Shown here: positions 1 through 7,563 of the stretch, piece by piece
Layout of the letters: each line of letters starts with the position of its first letter
Position numbering within the stretch: the stretch's first letter is position 1
Source: Thioalkalivibrio thiocyanoxidans ARh2
GTDB taxonomy: Bacteria > Pseudomonadota > Gammaproteobacteria > Ectothiorhodospirales > Ectothiorhodospiraceae
Assembly: GCF_000385215.1 (NCBI RefSeq)
Contig: NZ_ARQK01000047.1
Coordinates: 1 to 64,000 of the forward strand
Direction: 5' to 3'
DNA: 64,000 nucleotides
Translations under genes and position numbers: made by a program
Notes under the pieces: generated by a model
The model's database searches: none
The model's input: the letters and a program-made list of their open reading frames with translations, nothing else
Told to the model about the DNA's origin: nothing

Positions 1-245
1 CCAGGTTTTCCGAGACAAGGCGCGTCGTGCAGCGGGTAGTGGTTCTACCCGCAAGCGGCGCAACGCAGGATCGGGGAACCTGGGGTGCCAACCCCCACAA
101 GCTATTGAAAGACGGGGCTCGGCCGCTTTTGCGCGCGCACGGCGTTGCGGTTCCCTTGTGCAGAATGACTGCACGGCAGTCACCGCGCCTTGTTCGCACG
201 CAAAAGCGACTCGAGCGCGAGCGCGTGCATTAATCAGTGTTTCCC
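1..245. repeat. Structured intergenic repeat-like sequence at window start
   Basis: No gene is supported here. The first seven bases (CCAGGTT) are complementary to AACCTGG at 77-83. They enclose a perfect 8-bp hairpin at 32-52 (GCGGGTAG, loop TGGTT, CTACCCGC). Two mutually exclusive perfect hairpins follow: GTGCAG/CTGCAC at 158-174 and GACTGC/GCAGTC at 167-181. The stretch ends with ATCAGTGTTTCCC (233-245), a 13-mer that recurs exactly at 28533-28545 in another intergenic gap. I infer a dispersed, non-coding structured element; the family is not named with certainty. Short reading frames over it have no protein-like features. Confidence 0.4.
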
Positions 246-265
246 CAACACGCGAGACGAAAACC

Positions 266-493
266 ATGGTCAATCCCGATACCGCCCATCACCAGGACCA
301 GTACGAGACCGCGAACGCGCAGCCGGAGATCACGGTCACCAAGAAAGACCTGCCGCTGCACTGCCCGACGCCGAAGATGGCGCTGTGGGCCTCGCACCCG
401 CGCGTCTTCCTGCCGATCGACGAGACCCCGGACGGCCGCTACCAGTGCCCGTACTGCGGCACCCAGTTCATCCTGAAGAAGGACGACGCCTGA
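266..493 (+). CDS. zf-CHCC zinc-finger domain protein
   Basis: Small 75-residue protein. The C-terminal half carries the signature of the zf-CHCC (NDUFS6-like) family: a Cys in LHCPTP, then SHPRVFLPI, then YQCPYCGTQFIL. This gives a likely Cys/His/Cys/Cys zinc site. The start at 266 is the ATG that gives the family length; the longer in-frame extension to 158 runs through repeat-like sequence and is not used. Bacterial members are small and poorly characterised and are often found near LPS heptose genes, consistent with hldE lying 76 bases downstream on the same strand. Zinc binding is inferred from family; the cellular role is unknown. Confidence 0.85.
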   Translation: MVNPDTAHHQDQYETANAQPEITVTKKDLPLHCPTPKMALWASHPRVFLPIDETPDGRYQCPYCGTQFILKKDDA

Positions 494-569
494 GCACCGG
501 GCACCCGCGCCCCGGCGCACATGCCGGGGCGAATCCTGCCCGCCCCGGGCGTTCCCGCGTACGCATCCG

Positions 570-2006
570 ATGAAGCTCTCCCTGCCCCCGTTCGATCAGG
601 CCCGAGTGCTGGTGGTCGGCGATCTGATGCTGGATCGTTACTGGCATGGTGGCACCGACCGCATCTCGCCCGAGGCCCCGGTCCCGGTAGTCCATGTGCG
701 CGACATCGAGCAGCGCCCGGGCGGGGCCGGCAACGTCGCACTGAATCTCGCCGCCCTGGGCGGTCACGCCGATCTGGTCGGTGTGACCGGCGAGGACGAG
801 GCCGCGGCCGAACTGGCCGGCCTGCTGGAGGGGGCGGGCGTGGCCTGTCACTTCCGCCGCCAGGCGGGCGCGGCCACCATCACCAAGCTGCGCGTGATCA
901 GCCGCCACCAGCAGCTGATCCGCCTCGACTTCGAGGACGGCTTCCCCGGCACCCGCGCCGCCGACCTGCTGCCACAGGTCGAGCCCCTGCTGGCCAACTG
1001 CGGCGCCGTGGTCCTGTCCGATTACGCCAAGGGCGCGCTGCGCGACCCGCAACCCCTGATCCAGGCCGCCCGCGCCGCCGGCGTCCCCGTGCTGGTCGAT
1101 CCCAAGGGCCGCGACTTCTCCCTTTACCGGGGCGCGGACCTGATCACCCCCAATCTCGCCGAACTGGAGGGTGTGGCAGGCCCCTGTCCGGACGATGAAA
1201 GCCTCGAACGGGCGGCCCGGGACGTGATGGAGCGCTGCGGGATCCCGGCGCTCCTGGTCACGCGCGGCGCGGCCGGGATGACGCTGTTCCGCGAAGGGCA
1301 GGCGGCCGTGCATCAGCCGGCCCGGGCACGCGAGGTGTTCGACGTGACCGGGGCGGGCGATACGGTGATCGCCACCCTGGCCGGCGCCCTGGCGGCGGGC
1401 GCGACGTTCGAGGACGCGATGCAGTTGGCCAACCTGGCGGCGGGCATCGTGGTCGGAAAGCTGGGCACCGCCACCGTCTCGCTGGCCGAGATCGAGCGCG
1501 AGATCTACGCCCCCCGGGCGGTCGGCCAGGGCATGTTGTCCCGTACCGAGCTGGCGGAGGTACTGCGCCGGGCGCGCGCAGCGGGCGAGCGGGTGGTGAT
1601 GACCAATGGGTGTTTCGACATCCTGCACGCCGGCCATGTCGCCTATCTCGCCCAGGCCCGTGCCCTGGGGGACCGGCTGCTGGTCGCGGTTAACGACGAT
1701 GCCTCCGTGCGTCGCCTGAAGGGAGAAGGGCGTCCGGTGAACCCGCTGGACCAGCGCATGGCCGTGCTGGCGGCCCTGGGCGCGGTGGACTGGGTGGTCC
1801 CGTTCTCCGAGGACACCCCGGCCGACCTGATTGCCGAGGTCCTGCCGGATGTGCTGGTCAAGGGTGGCGACTATCGGCCCGAGGCCATCGCCGGCCATGA
1901 CGCGGTGGTGGCGAACGGAGGCGAGGTACGAGTGCTGGATTTCATGGACGCTTGTTCCACCAGCGCCGTGGTGGAACGCATACGAGCGAGTCAGGAACAA
2001 CGATGA
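570..2006 (+). CDS. hldE: Bifunctional heptose-7-phosphate kinase / heptose-1-phosphate adenylyltransferase
   Basis: Full-length 478-residue HldE (RfaE). It phosphorylates D-glycero-beta-D-manno-heptose 7-phosphate at C1 and later adenylylates the 1-phosphate, giving ADP-heptose for the LPS inner core. The N-terminal PfkB/ribokinase domain (about 1-320) has the GGAGNVALN segment and the DVTGAGDT catalytic/anion-hole motif at about residue 258. The C-terminal cytidylyltransferase-fold domain (about 340-478) has TNGCFDILHAGH, with the HxGH motif at 353-356. The next gene starts inside its stop codon (ATGA). gmhA and gmhB, the other early heptose genes, lie at the far side of the LPS locus (23503-24650). 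Confidence 0.97.
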   Translation: MKLSLPPFDQARVLVVGDLMLDRYWHGGTDRISPEAPVPVVHVRDIEQRPGGAGNVALNLAALGGHADLVGVTGEDEAAAELAGLLEGAGVACHFRRQAGAATITKLRVISRHQQLIRLDFEDGFPGTRAADLLPQVEPLLANCGAVVLSDYAKGALRDPQPLIQAARAAGVPVLVDPKGRDFSLYRGADLITPNLAELEGVAGPCPDDESLERAARDVMERCGIPALLVTRGAAGMTLFREGQAAVHQPARAREVFDVTGAGDTVIATLAGALAAGATFEDAMQLANLAAGIVVGKLGTATVSLAEIEREIYAPRAVGQGMLSRTELAEVLRRARAAGERVVMTNGCFDILHAGHVAYLAQARALGDRLLVAVNDDASVRRLKGEGRPVNPLDQRMAVLAALGAVDWVVPFSEDTPADLIAEVLPDVLVKGGDYRPEAIAGHDAVVANGGEVRVLDFMDACSTSAVVERIRASQEQR

Positions 2007-2812
2007 AAGTACTCTATCTTGTGGGGATGGGCCGCAGTGGCTCGACGCTGACGGATATCCTGCTGGATGCCCACAGCCAGATTCGGGCGCTGGGCGGGGT
2101 GCGGCGGCTTGCGCACTACGCGCGCAAGCATCCCTGCCCCTGTGGTGCCCCCAGTTTCTGGGAGTGCGAGTTCTGGTCGGCCGTCAATGCCCGTCTGGAG
2201 GAACGTCTTGGCTGCACCCTGGAGACGCTCGATGTGCACGCCCGCGATCCGGCGCGTTTCAACGAGCACAACCGCACGCTGTTCGAGGTGGTCTCCGAGG
2301 TCAGCGGCGTCCCGTTCGTGACCGACAACTCCAAGTCGGTGCAGCGCCTGCGCCGGCTGATGGCCGCGCCCGACATCGACGTCATTCCGATCCATGTCCT
2401 GCGTGACCCGCGTGGTCGGGCCCAGTCGCTGCGCAAGCGCAAACAGCAGAACTACATCCCCACCTTTTCGTATTCGCATCGCTCGCTGCGGCTCTACTAC
2501 CTCCTGCGCAACGAGTCGCACATCGTGCTGAACTACGAAAAGCTGGCGTACGACCCGGAAGATCAGCTGCCGAAGCTGATGGCCCGGCTGGGTCTGGAGT
2601 TCGAGCGTCCGCAGCTGGACGCCTGGGCGGAGATGCCGCACCACAACATCGGTTCCGCGGATGTCTTTCGCAAGACCGAGGGCAGCCAGATCCGTCCCGA
2701 CGATGCCTGGAAACAGGTGATCCCGCCCTACATGCAGCGCATCCAGAACCTGATTGCCTGGCCGGGCCGGGTCGCCAACGACGCCAAGGAGCGTCGCTGG
2801 GGAATCGACTGA
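2003..2812 (+). CDS. Sulfotransferase family protein (1 of 8 in the locus)
   Basis: 269 residues. The N-terminus reads MKVLYLVGMGRSGSTLTDIL, the P-loop-like 5'-phosphosulfate-binding loop of PAPS-dependent sulfotransferases. Around residue 130 comes VLRDPRGRAQSLRKRK, the usual 3'-phosphate-binding strand and helix (RDPRGxxxS). It should transfer sulfate from PAPS to a hydroxyl; given the location, the acceptor is probably an LPS or other surface sugar. The start at 2003 overlaps the hldE stop (ATGA), implying translational coupling to heptose synthesis. The longer in-frame extension from 1952 lies inside hldE and is rejected. The acceptor cannot be read from sequence. Confidence 0.82.
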   Translation: MKVLYLVGMGRSGSTLTDILLDAHSQIRALGGVRRLAHYARKHPCPCGAPSFWECEFWSAVNARLEERLGCTLETLDVHARDPARFNEHNRTLFEVVSEVSGVPFVTDNSKSVQRLRRLMAAPDIDVIPIHVLRDPRGRAQSLRKRKQQNYIPTFSYSHRSLRLYYLLRNESHIVLNYEKLAYDPEDQLPKLMARLGLEFERPQLDAWAEMPHHNIGSADVFRKTEGSQIRPDDAWKQVIPPYMQRIQNLIAWPGRVANDAKERRWGID

Positions 2813-2824
2813 GTCCCCGCTGGT

Positions 2825-4117
2825 TCAGCGAGGCTTACTGATCCGTTCCAGCCATGACCGGTCGCCCTGCGCGGCCCGCAGAAACCCCCGCGACTCCGGA
2901 CGTCCGAAGGCCAGCGGCAGGGGATCCAGGATCCACAGCGCCTGGCCATCGCTGCCCAGCATGCGCGGGTCCCGCCCGCGGAAGCGGATGCCGTAGTCCC
3001 GCAGCCCGGCCCACAGGGTCTCGGCCGCCGCCGCTCCGGGGGGCTCGCTGGCGGCATCCAGCGGGCGCAACTCCGGGTCCGTCTCCCAGACCAGCCAGAC
3101 CAGGCCGCGATCCGCGGCGATGATCGCTACCGGCCGGGGTACCGAGAGCCCCAGACGCCGCAGCGTGAGGGCATGACTCCAGGCCCGCCGGGCGATCTGG
3201 CGCGTGAGGACCGGGCGCAGCAGGCCGGGTAGCGCCTGCCAGTGGGCATCGATTCGCTGTGCCCGGTATGACCGATCGGCATGGCCGGAGAGCCCATCCG
3301 GCAGTTCGCCGGTTTCGTGCAGTTGGCGAGCGAGGTGTTCGGCCTGTCCACGGGCAAGCGCCCGGCGGTCATGAATCACCCCGAGCTCATCCACACGGAA
3401 TCGGGGGTAGTGCTTCCACCCCCGGCATGCCCGCCGGGCGACGCGGCGGGCATGCTGGAGGCGGGCACGGCGCAGGTCGCGCAGGAAGCGTTGCAGGTCG
3501 GCTTCCGTCACTTCCCAGCCTCTCATTTCGTGATACTGCCGGAAGCCCTCCCGTATTAGTGTCTCGGGCAGGCGGGTCTTGGAGGCGTACAGCCGTTGCA
3601 GGTGGTCGAGGGCAGCTCGGCGGCCGAGTGGCCCGTTGCGGCGACGCACGCGATCTCCGTCGATGGCGAACAGACGCCCCTCACGGGGGATGAAGTTCAA
3701 CCAGTTGAGGTCGTTCTGGACGATGCCGGCGCGATGGTGGTCGGCCAGTGTGGCCAGCAGGCGTGCATGGGCCTGGTCTCCCGGGTCGTCTCCCGACGGT
3801 GGCCAGGGTTCGTCCGCCTCGACGAGACCCAGGACCAGCAGCCAGGCACGATACCGGGGGCAATAAGCGGCGTGGTGTACGGCTGGCGCGGCGACGCCGG
3901 CGGCTTCCAGCAGGCGCGCTCCACGCGTCCCGCGCCGCCATTCGGCCCACTGGCTGATGCGTCCAAGGTAGAACTTGGCGACCACCGGCTGCCCGCTGGC
4001 AAGCCGGGCGCGGAAGATCCGGCGTTTGCCCGGGTACTCGTGAATGCACTGTTCCAGTGCGAGTGGTCCAAGCCCGGGGATATCCGGGCGGTCACCCGCT
4101 TCCGGTGTTCGGGGCAT
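2825..4117 (-). CDS. Tandem kinase-fold protein, LPS kinase-like (second half degenerate)
   Basis: About 430 residues with two protein-kinase/APH-like halves, resembling LPS core kinases such as RfaP/KdkA. The first half (about 1-185) has a lysine in GQPVVAKFYLG, the catalytic-loop-like GIVQNDLNWLNFI and the metal-site-like FAIDGDRV. The second half (about 285-430) has an N-lobe (HALTLRRLGLSVPRPVAI) and a C-lobe ending RFRGRDPRML then ALWILDPLPL. Here the usual HxDLxxxN is not recognisable, so this half is probably non-catalytic. The ATG at 4117 overlaps the end of the upstream sulfotransferase by 26 bases; a longer in-frame start at 4189 lies deeper in that gene and is less likely. A sugar-phosphorylating role is inferred from fold and context. 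Confidence 0.7.
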   Translation of the reverse strand: MPRTPEAGDRPDIPGLGPLALEQCIHEYPGKRRIFRARLASGQPVVAKFYLGRISQWAEWRRGTRGARLLEAAGVAAPAVHHAAYCPRYRAWLLVLGLVEADEPWPPSGDDPGDQAHARLLATLADHHRAGIVQNDLNWLNFIPREGRLFAIDGDRVRRRNGPLGRRAALDHLQRLYASKTRLPETLIREGFRQYHEMRGWEVTEADLQRFLRDLRRARLQHARRVARRACRGWKHYPRFRVDELGVIHDRRALARGQAEHLARQLHETGELPDGLSGHADRSYRAQRIDAHWQALPGLLRPVLTRQIARRAWSHALTLRRLGLSVPRPVAIIAADRGLVWLVWETDPELRPLDAASEPPGAAAAETLWAGLRDYGIRFRGRDPRMLGSDGQALWILDPLPLAFGRPESRGFLRAAQGDRSWLERISKPR

Positions 4118-4772
4118 CGAACTGGTAGCCCAGCAGGTCCAGGTCGCGGCGATAATGCTGCGCGACCAGCTCCACGAGGGCATCGTCATAGTAGGTCCGG
4201 TAGTCGTCGCGCTCGGTGGCGCGGCGCAGATGCGGCAGCTCCGGCGCAGGTATCCCGATGCGGTCGCAGATGGTGCGGAAATCCTCCTGCAGGTTCTCGT
4301 AGCGGCCGATGAAGTCGACGATCACCCGGCCCTGCAGATCCACGATGTACTCGTGTTGCAACTCCGCCGAGGTGTCCAGCATGTAGTCGTATGGGCGCTC
4401 GGGATCGAACTTCAGGCGCAGGAAATCTCCGAAGGATTTGACCCCTTTCAGGACCTCCGGCTTCTCCCGCTGGATGTGGTGCCAGGAACTCACCTGAAGA
4501 TCCCATGGGTTGCGCACGATCGCGCACTTGAACAGCTCGCGGTAGACCGGCTCCGGCAGCATCTCCTTCGCCGCGATCGCCTTCGCGTGGCGGGGAAACT
4601 TCAGCCCCAGCTTGTGCCGGGGGCGGGTCAGCTGGCTGACCTGGCTCGCCGCCCACAGCGGAATGCTGTACCACCCGCCCCAGCGATACGGCCGCAGGGC
4701 CGCCCGGATGCTGGTCCCGCCCGTCTTGGCGATGTGCACGAACAGGAAATTCTTGCGATAGGAGATCAGCAT
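4092..4772 (-). CDS. Sulfotransferase family protein (2 of 8)
   Basis: 226 residues from the ATG at 4772. It opens MLISYRKNFLFVHIAKTGGT, where HIAKTGGTSI is the PAPS-binding loop typical of the carbohydrate sulfotransferase (Sulfotransfer_2) group. CAIVRNPWDLQVSSWHH follows as the 3'-phosphate-binding motif (RNPxxxxxS). A start at 4850 would add 26 residues without homology to the family and is rejected. It is followed at once by the tandem kinase (26-base overlap), suggesting one transcript that adds sulfate and phosphate to the same glycan. It resembles the genes at 14814 and 17397, which open MIISHRH and share the RK/AKxxGSS/GGTS loop. The acceptor is unknown. Confidence 0.8.
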   Translation of the reverse strand: MLISYRKNFLFVHIAKTGGTSIRAALRPYRWGGWYSIPLWAASQVSQLTRPRHKLGLKFPRHAKAIAAKEMLPEPVYRELFKCAIVRNPWDLQVSSWHHIQREKPEVLKGVKSFGDFLRLKFDPERPYDYMLDTSAELQHEYIVDLQGRVIVDFIGRYENLQEDFRTICDRIGIPAPELPHLRRATERDDYRTYYDDALVELVAQHYRRDLDLLGYQFDAPNTGSG

Positions 4773-4821
4773 GGATCGGACGTCGGCTGAGAACGGAAGT
4801 TGGCATTGTACCGCCCGCGCA

Positions 4822-5424
4822 TCATGAATCCGTGTTCTGCCGTCGGGCATTCAGTGAACGCAGGGTATGGAGGATGGTCTGGTCGACATCCCGGCCCGAG
4901 GGCTGGCGTCGCAGCCATTCTCGGTGTACGAACTGGATTTCCCCTACGACCTGGGAGACTCCCGTCAGGCGGGCCACCGCAAGGCGGTGGTTCCCGTTGG
5001 CCACCTTGATGAATTCGCCCTCCGGTCCGATTGCCACGCCAATCTCGTCCTTGCCCAGACCGGCCACATATCCATTCTCGGCCATGCTTCGAGCCAGCCC
5101 GCGGTATCGTTCGAGGTACTTGTCCAGGGAGCGGGCGATCTTGTCCTCGGCCTGGTCCACGGTCTTGCCCCGTTCCCGATAGTAGTACCGCAGCGCGTTG
5201 ATGTGTTCGTCTCGGCTGCGCCCTTCGTTCAGCAGGTGTTCCAGCAGTCCGTAGATCGGGTGCTGGTCAAAGGGTTTGGTCCGCCGGTGCCATTGTCCGC
5301 GACGCACGCCCCGGGGAAGGAGCAACCCATCCATGAAGAACCGGGCCTTGGTCGCCGGGTCGCGCTTGTCGAGATACCGCTCGAGCTTTTCGGTGGGCAG
5401 ATCGATGAGGATGGGGGCTTTCAT
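4822..5424 (-). CDS. ParB/Srx-fold-like protein of LPS locus, function unknown
   Basis: 200 residues, basic, without a signal peptide or membrane segments. The recognisable segment is FIKVANGNHRLAVARLTG at about 137-154, which resembles the core motif of ParB/sulfiredoxin-like domains (GNHRL/DGxHR), followed by a strand and QFVHREWL. The N-terminal half (HINALRYYYRERGKTVDQAE and similar) looks helical and is not familiar. The gene lies between a GT4 gene and a sulfotransferase, and its end lies 50 bases before the sulfotransferase start. Its ATG overlaps the stop of the upstream GT (5421), so it is co-translated with a sugar-transfer gene. A chromosome-partitioning role is unlikely; a nucleotide-dependent modification enzyme or a scaffold is possible. 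No function is assigned. Confidence 0.65.
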   Translation of the reverse strand: MKAPILIDLPTEKLERYLDKRDPATKARFFMDGLLLPRGVRRGQWHRRTKPFDQHPIYGLLEHLLNEGRSRDEHINALRYYYRERGKTVDQAEDKIARSLDKYLERYRGLARSMAENGYVAGLGKDEIGVAIGPEGEFIKVANGNHRLAVARLTGVSQVVGEIQFVHREWLRRQPSGRDVDQTILHTLRSLNARRQNTDS

Positions 5425-6563
5425 GGGGTGTTGGTGTCCGGCTTTAAGGTCGGTACGAGGCCCAGCGCATCCAGGTAGGCGCGGGCGCTCTTTTCAACGG
5501 TGTAGTCGGCGACCGCCTGCTGGAGCTGTGTCGGTTCGGTCGGTGCATCCAGCCCGCGGGCCATACCATCGGCCAGTGCAGCAGCATCGCCTACAGGAAC
5601 GAGTGGCCCACAGCGCCCGCCGTCGAGGATGTCGCGTGGACCACTGGGACAGTCCGTGGCGACGACCGGCGTCCCGAGTGCCATGGCCTCGACCAGGACG
5701 TTGGGTGAACCCTCGAAGCGTGATGACAGGACCAACAGGCTGGCCGTACGCATGAACGGATACGGGTTGGCGCGGAAGCCCGCCAGATCGACATGGTCCG
5801 CGATATCCAGTTCCCGCGCCAGGTGTTGCAGTCGGGCCCGCTCCGGCCCTTCTCCCAGGATGATCAGCCGACAGGTGCGCTGAGCGTGTAACCGGGCGAA
5901 AGCCCGAAGGAGCGTCGCGAAATCCTTCTGCGGCTTCAGACGACCGACGGCCAGCACGACCGGTGTCGCTTCCAAGGCGGCCGGATCCAGCCAGGGATGG
6001 TCTGCGACCTGCCCCGCGCGTTCAGGCAGCTCCGGGGAGATCACCGGGTTAGGAATCACGCGGAACCGCTCCGGCGGGATGCTGCCGATGCGGGCGAGGT
6101 CCTCCGCGACCGGACCCGCTACCGCGACGATCGCATCCGCCTGCGGGTACAGCCGCCTGACAGGGAGATAACGGAGCAGCCTTTGCAACGAGGTCTTGCC
6201 GGCAAGCGAACCGCTCAGGTGCATGCCCATCCGGAGCACGACCCTTGTGGGTACCCGCGCCAGACGCCGTGCACGCAGGGCCACGCGGCCGGCACGGTCC
6301 TTGGCGGCCAGTAATGCCGCCGGGCGTTGACGGCGGAGATAACCGATGACGGCGGGCAGCGCCAGCAGAGAGGTCCTCGCGTCCAGCCGGATCACGTTCA
6401 CGGCCTCGGGAATCTGCTCCAGATGACCGCCACGCGCCTTCAGCAACAGAAGGTCAACCTGGATGCCGGCATCCACGAAGCCTCGCAGAAGATGGTTCAT
6501 CATCTTCTCGACACCACCATCGCCGGTGTAGGACACGAGCACAGCCAGCCGCCTGGTCGTCAT
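5421..6563 (-). CDS. GT4-type glycosyltransferase (paralogue A)
   Basis: 380 residues, GT-B fold. The N-terminal acceptor domain starts LAVLVSYTGDGGVEKMM, with the glycine loop before a helix. The C-terminal nucleotide-sugar domain contains AVGRLKPQKDFATLLRAFAR, LIILGEGPERARL and SSRFEGSPNVLVEAMALG, with the E(x7)E-type motif of retaining GT4 enzymes. Three paralogues in this window (8965, 13664, 18215) share the DHPW, PQKD/GQKD and TDCPSGPREIL words. It retains the sugar configuration and acts at the cytoplasmic face on the growing LPS core or O-chain; donor and acceptor are unknown. The ATG at 6563 overlaps the kdkA stop by four bases (ATGA). Confidence 0.9.
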   Translation of the reverse strand: MTTRRLAVLVSYTGDGGVEKMMNHLLRGFVDAGIQVDLLLLKARGGHLEQIPEAVNVIRLDARTSLLALPAVIGYLRRQRPAALLAAKDRAGRVALRARRLARVPTRVVLRMGMHLSGSLAGKTSLQRLLRYLPVRRLYPQADAIVAVAGPVAEDLARIGSIPPERFRVIPNPVISPELPERAGQVADHPWLDPAALEATPVVLAVGRLKPQKDFATLLRAFARLHAQRTCRLIILGEGPERARLQHLARELDIADHVDLAGFRANPYPFMRTASLLVLSSRFEGSPNVLVEAMALGTPVVATDCPSGPRDILDGGRCGPLVPVGDAAALADGMARGLDAPTEPTQLQQAVADYTVEKSARAYLDALGLVPTLKPDTNTP

Positions 6564-7366
6564 GCCGGTTTTCGTTCGTCGTTGTAGCCCTGCAGCAGAT
6601 GGGACCAGCCTCTGGCTCCTCGCTCCCGTGTGCCGGACCACTTGGCCAGCGAACGCTGTAGCCGGGTCAGGTTACGCTCCAGCCCTCGATGGACGCCGAG
6701 GCGACCCCGGTCCCAGTCGATCAGCCAGACCTCGTCACCTGGCCCGACCAGGATGTTGCGAACATTGAGGTCGGCGTGCCAGGTGCCGGCATTGTGGAAA
6801 CGGGCAACGGCGGTCCCGATTCCGCGCCACAGGGCCGGGGTGTCGAGTCCTTCCCGGATGTACTCATCAAGCGGCAGGGCCTTTGGGATAGCGGTGGTGA
6901 TCAAGTCCCCCGAATACCACAGGCCTTGGCGGACGACCCGGGCCGCGACAGGGCGGGGGACCGGGAGACCGAGATCATACAAGGCACGCAGCAGGTGCCA
7001 TTCCTGCAATGGGCGTGTGCGCGCGAGGCCGGTCCACCAGTAGTGGTCTTCCGACAGTTTGGCGATCCAGCCACCGCGCCAGTAGTGCCGCAATACAAGG
7101 TCGAGTTCTTCGTGCCTGAGGAAGTGGGTGGTCCGGCGCCCAGTACGGGTTGCGGTTATGGCCCCTTGCTGACGCAGCCACTGTGGCTGAAACAGTTCCT
7201 CGGAAACCGTTGGGAGCAGTGACGTGTCCTGCAGGATCCATCGGTTTCGGGCCAAGGGCTCGAGGCATGTGCCGGGCGATGTCGGGGCATGGTTCGCCGT
7301 GTCCGGCGCCAATGCGCGGGCGTCAGGCCGATGGCGCGGAATGTGAACGCGGTTATCGTCTGGCAT
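6560..7366 (-). CDS. kdkA: 3-deoxy-D-manno-octulosonic acid (Kdo) kinase-like
   Basis: About 268 residues. The sequence matches the KdkA family order: THFLRHEELDLVLRHYWRGG, WIAKLSEDHYWW, LRALYDLGLPVPRPVAARV, the catalytic loop HADLNVRNILV and the metal-binding IDWDRGR, then LTRLQRSLAKW. KdkA phosphorylates the first Kdo residue of the inner core, typical of organisms with a single Kdo. The start is uncertain: ATG 7366 is given, but ATG 7393 or 7471 is possible, because the first 40-50 residues are unlike the family. It is first in a four-gene minus-strand run with a GT4, the ParB-like gene and beyond, and is divergent from the ligase gene. Confidence 0.85.
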   Translation of the reverse strand: MPDDNRVHIPRHRPDARALAPDTANHAPTSPGTCLEPLARNRWILQDTSLLPTVSEELFQPQWLRQQGAITATRTGRRTTHFLRHEELDLVLRHYWRGGWIAKLSEDHYWWTGLARTRPLQEWHLLRALYDLGLPVPRPVAARVVRQGLWYSGDLITTAIPKALPLDEYIREGLDTPALWRGIGTAVARFHNAGTWHADLNVRNILVGPGDEVWLIDWDRGRLGVHRGLERNLTRLQRSLAKWSGTRERGARGWSHLLQGYNDERKPA

Positions 7367-7563
7367 CGGGCAATCGCAACGGGCGCCTCGCATCGGTTTC
7401 TCTGGTTGTGATCCGGACCCATGATGGGGACGTGACGATGGGCGCTGTTGGGCTGTACCCCCTGTGAGCACCCATTATACTGACGACCGATTTTCTATGA
7501 GTCAGATGCTGCCCCGAAAGGTGGTCGGCCTCTGCGCCTGCACGAACAACCAACGAGACTCGC

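Noticed and set aside
27-233. Short protein over the first 230 bases
   Set aside because: Covers hairpin repeats; no ribosome site or protein features.
468-2000. 510-codon minus-strand frame opposite hldE
   Set aside because: Entirely opposite a well-matched HldE; no recognisable domain.
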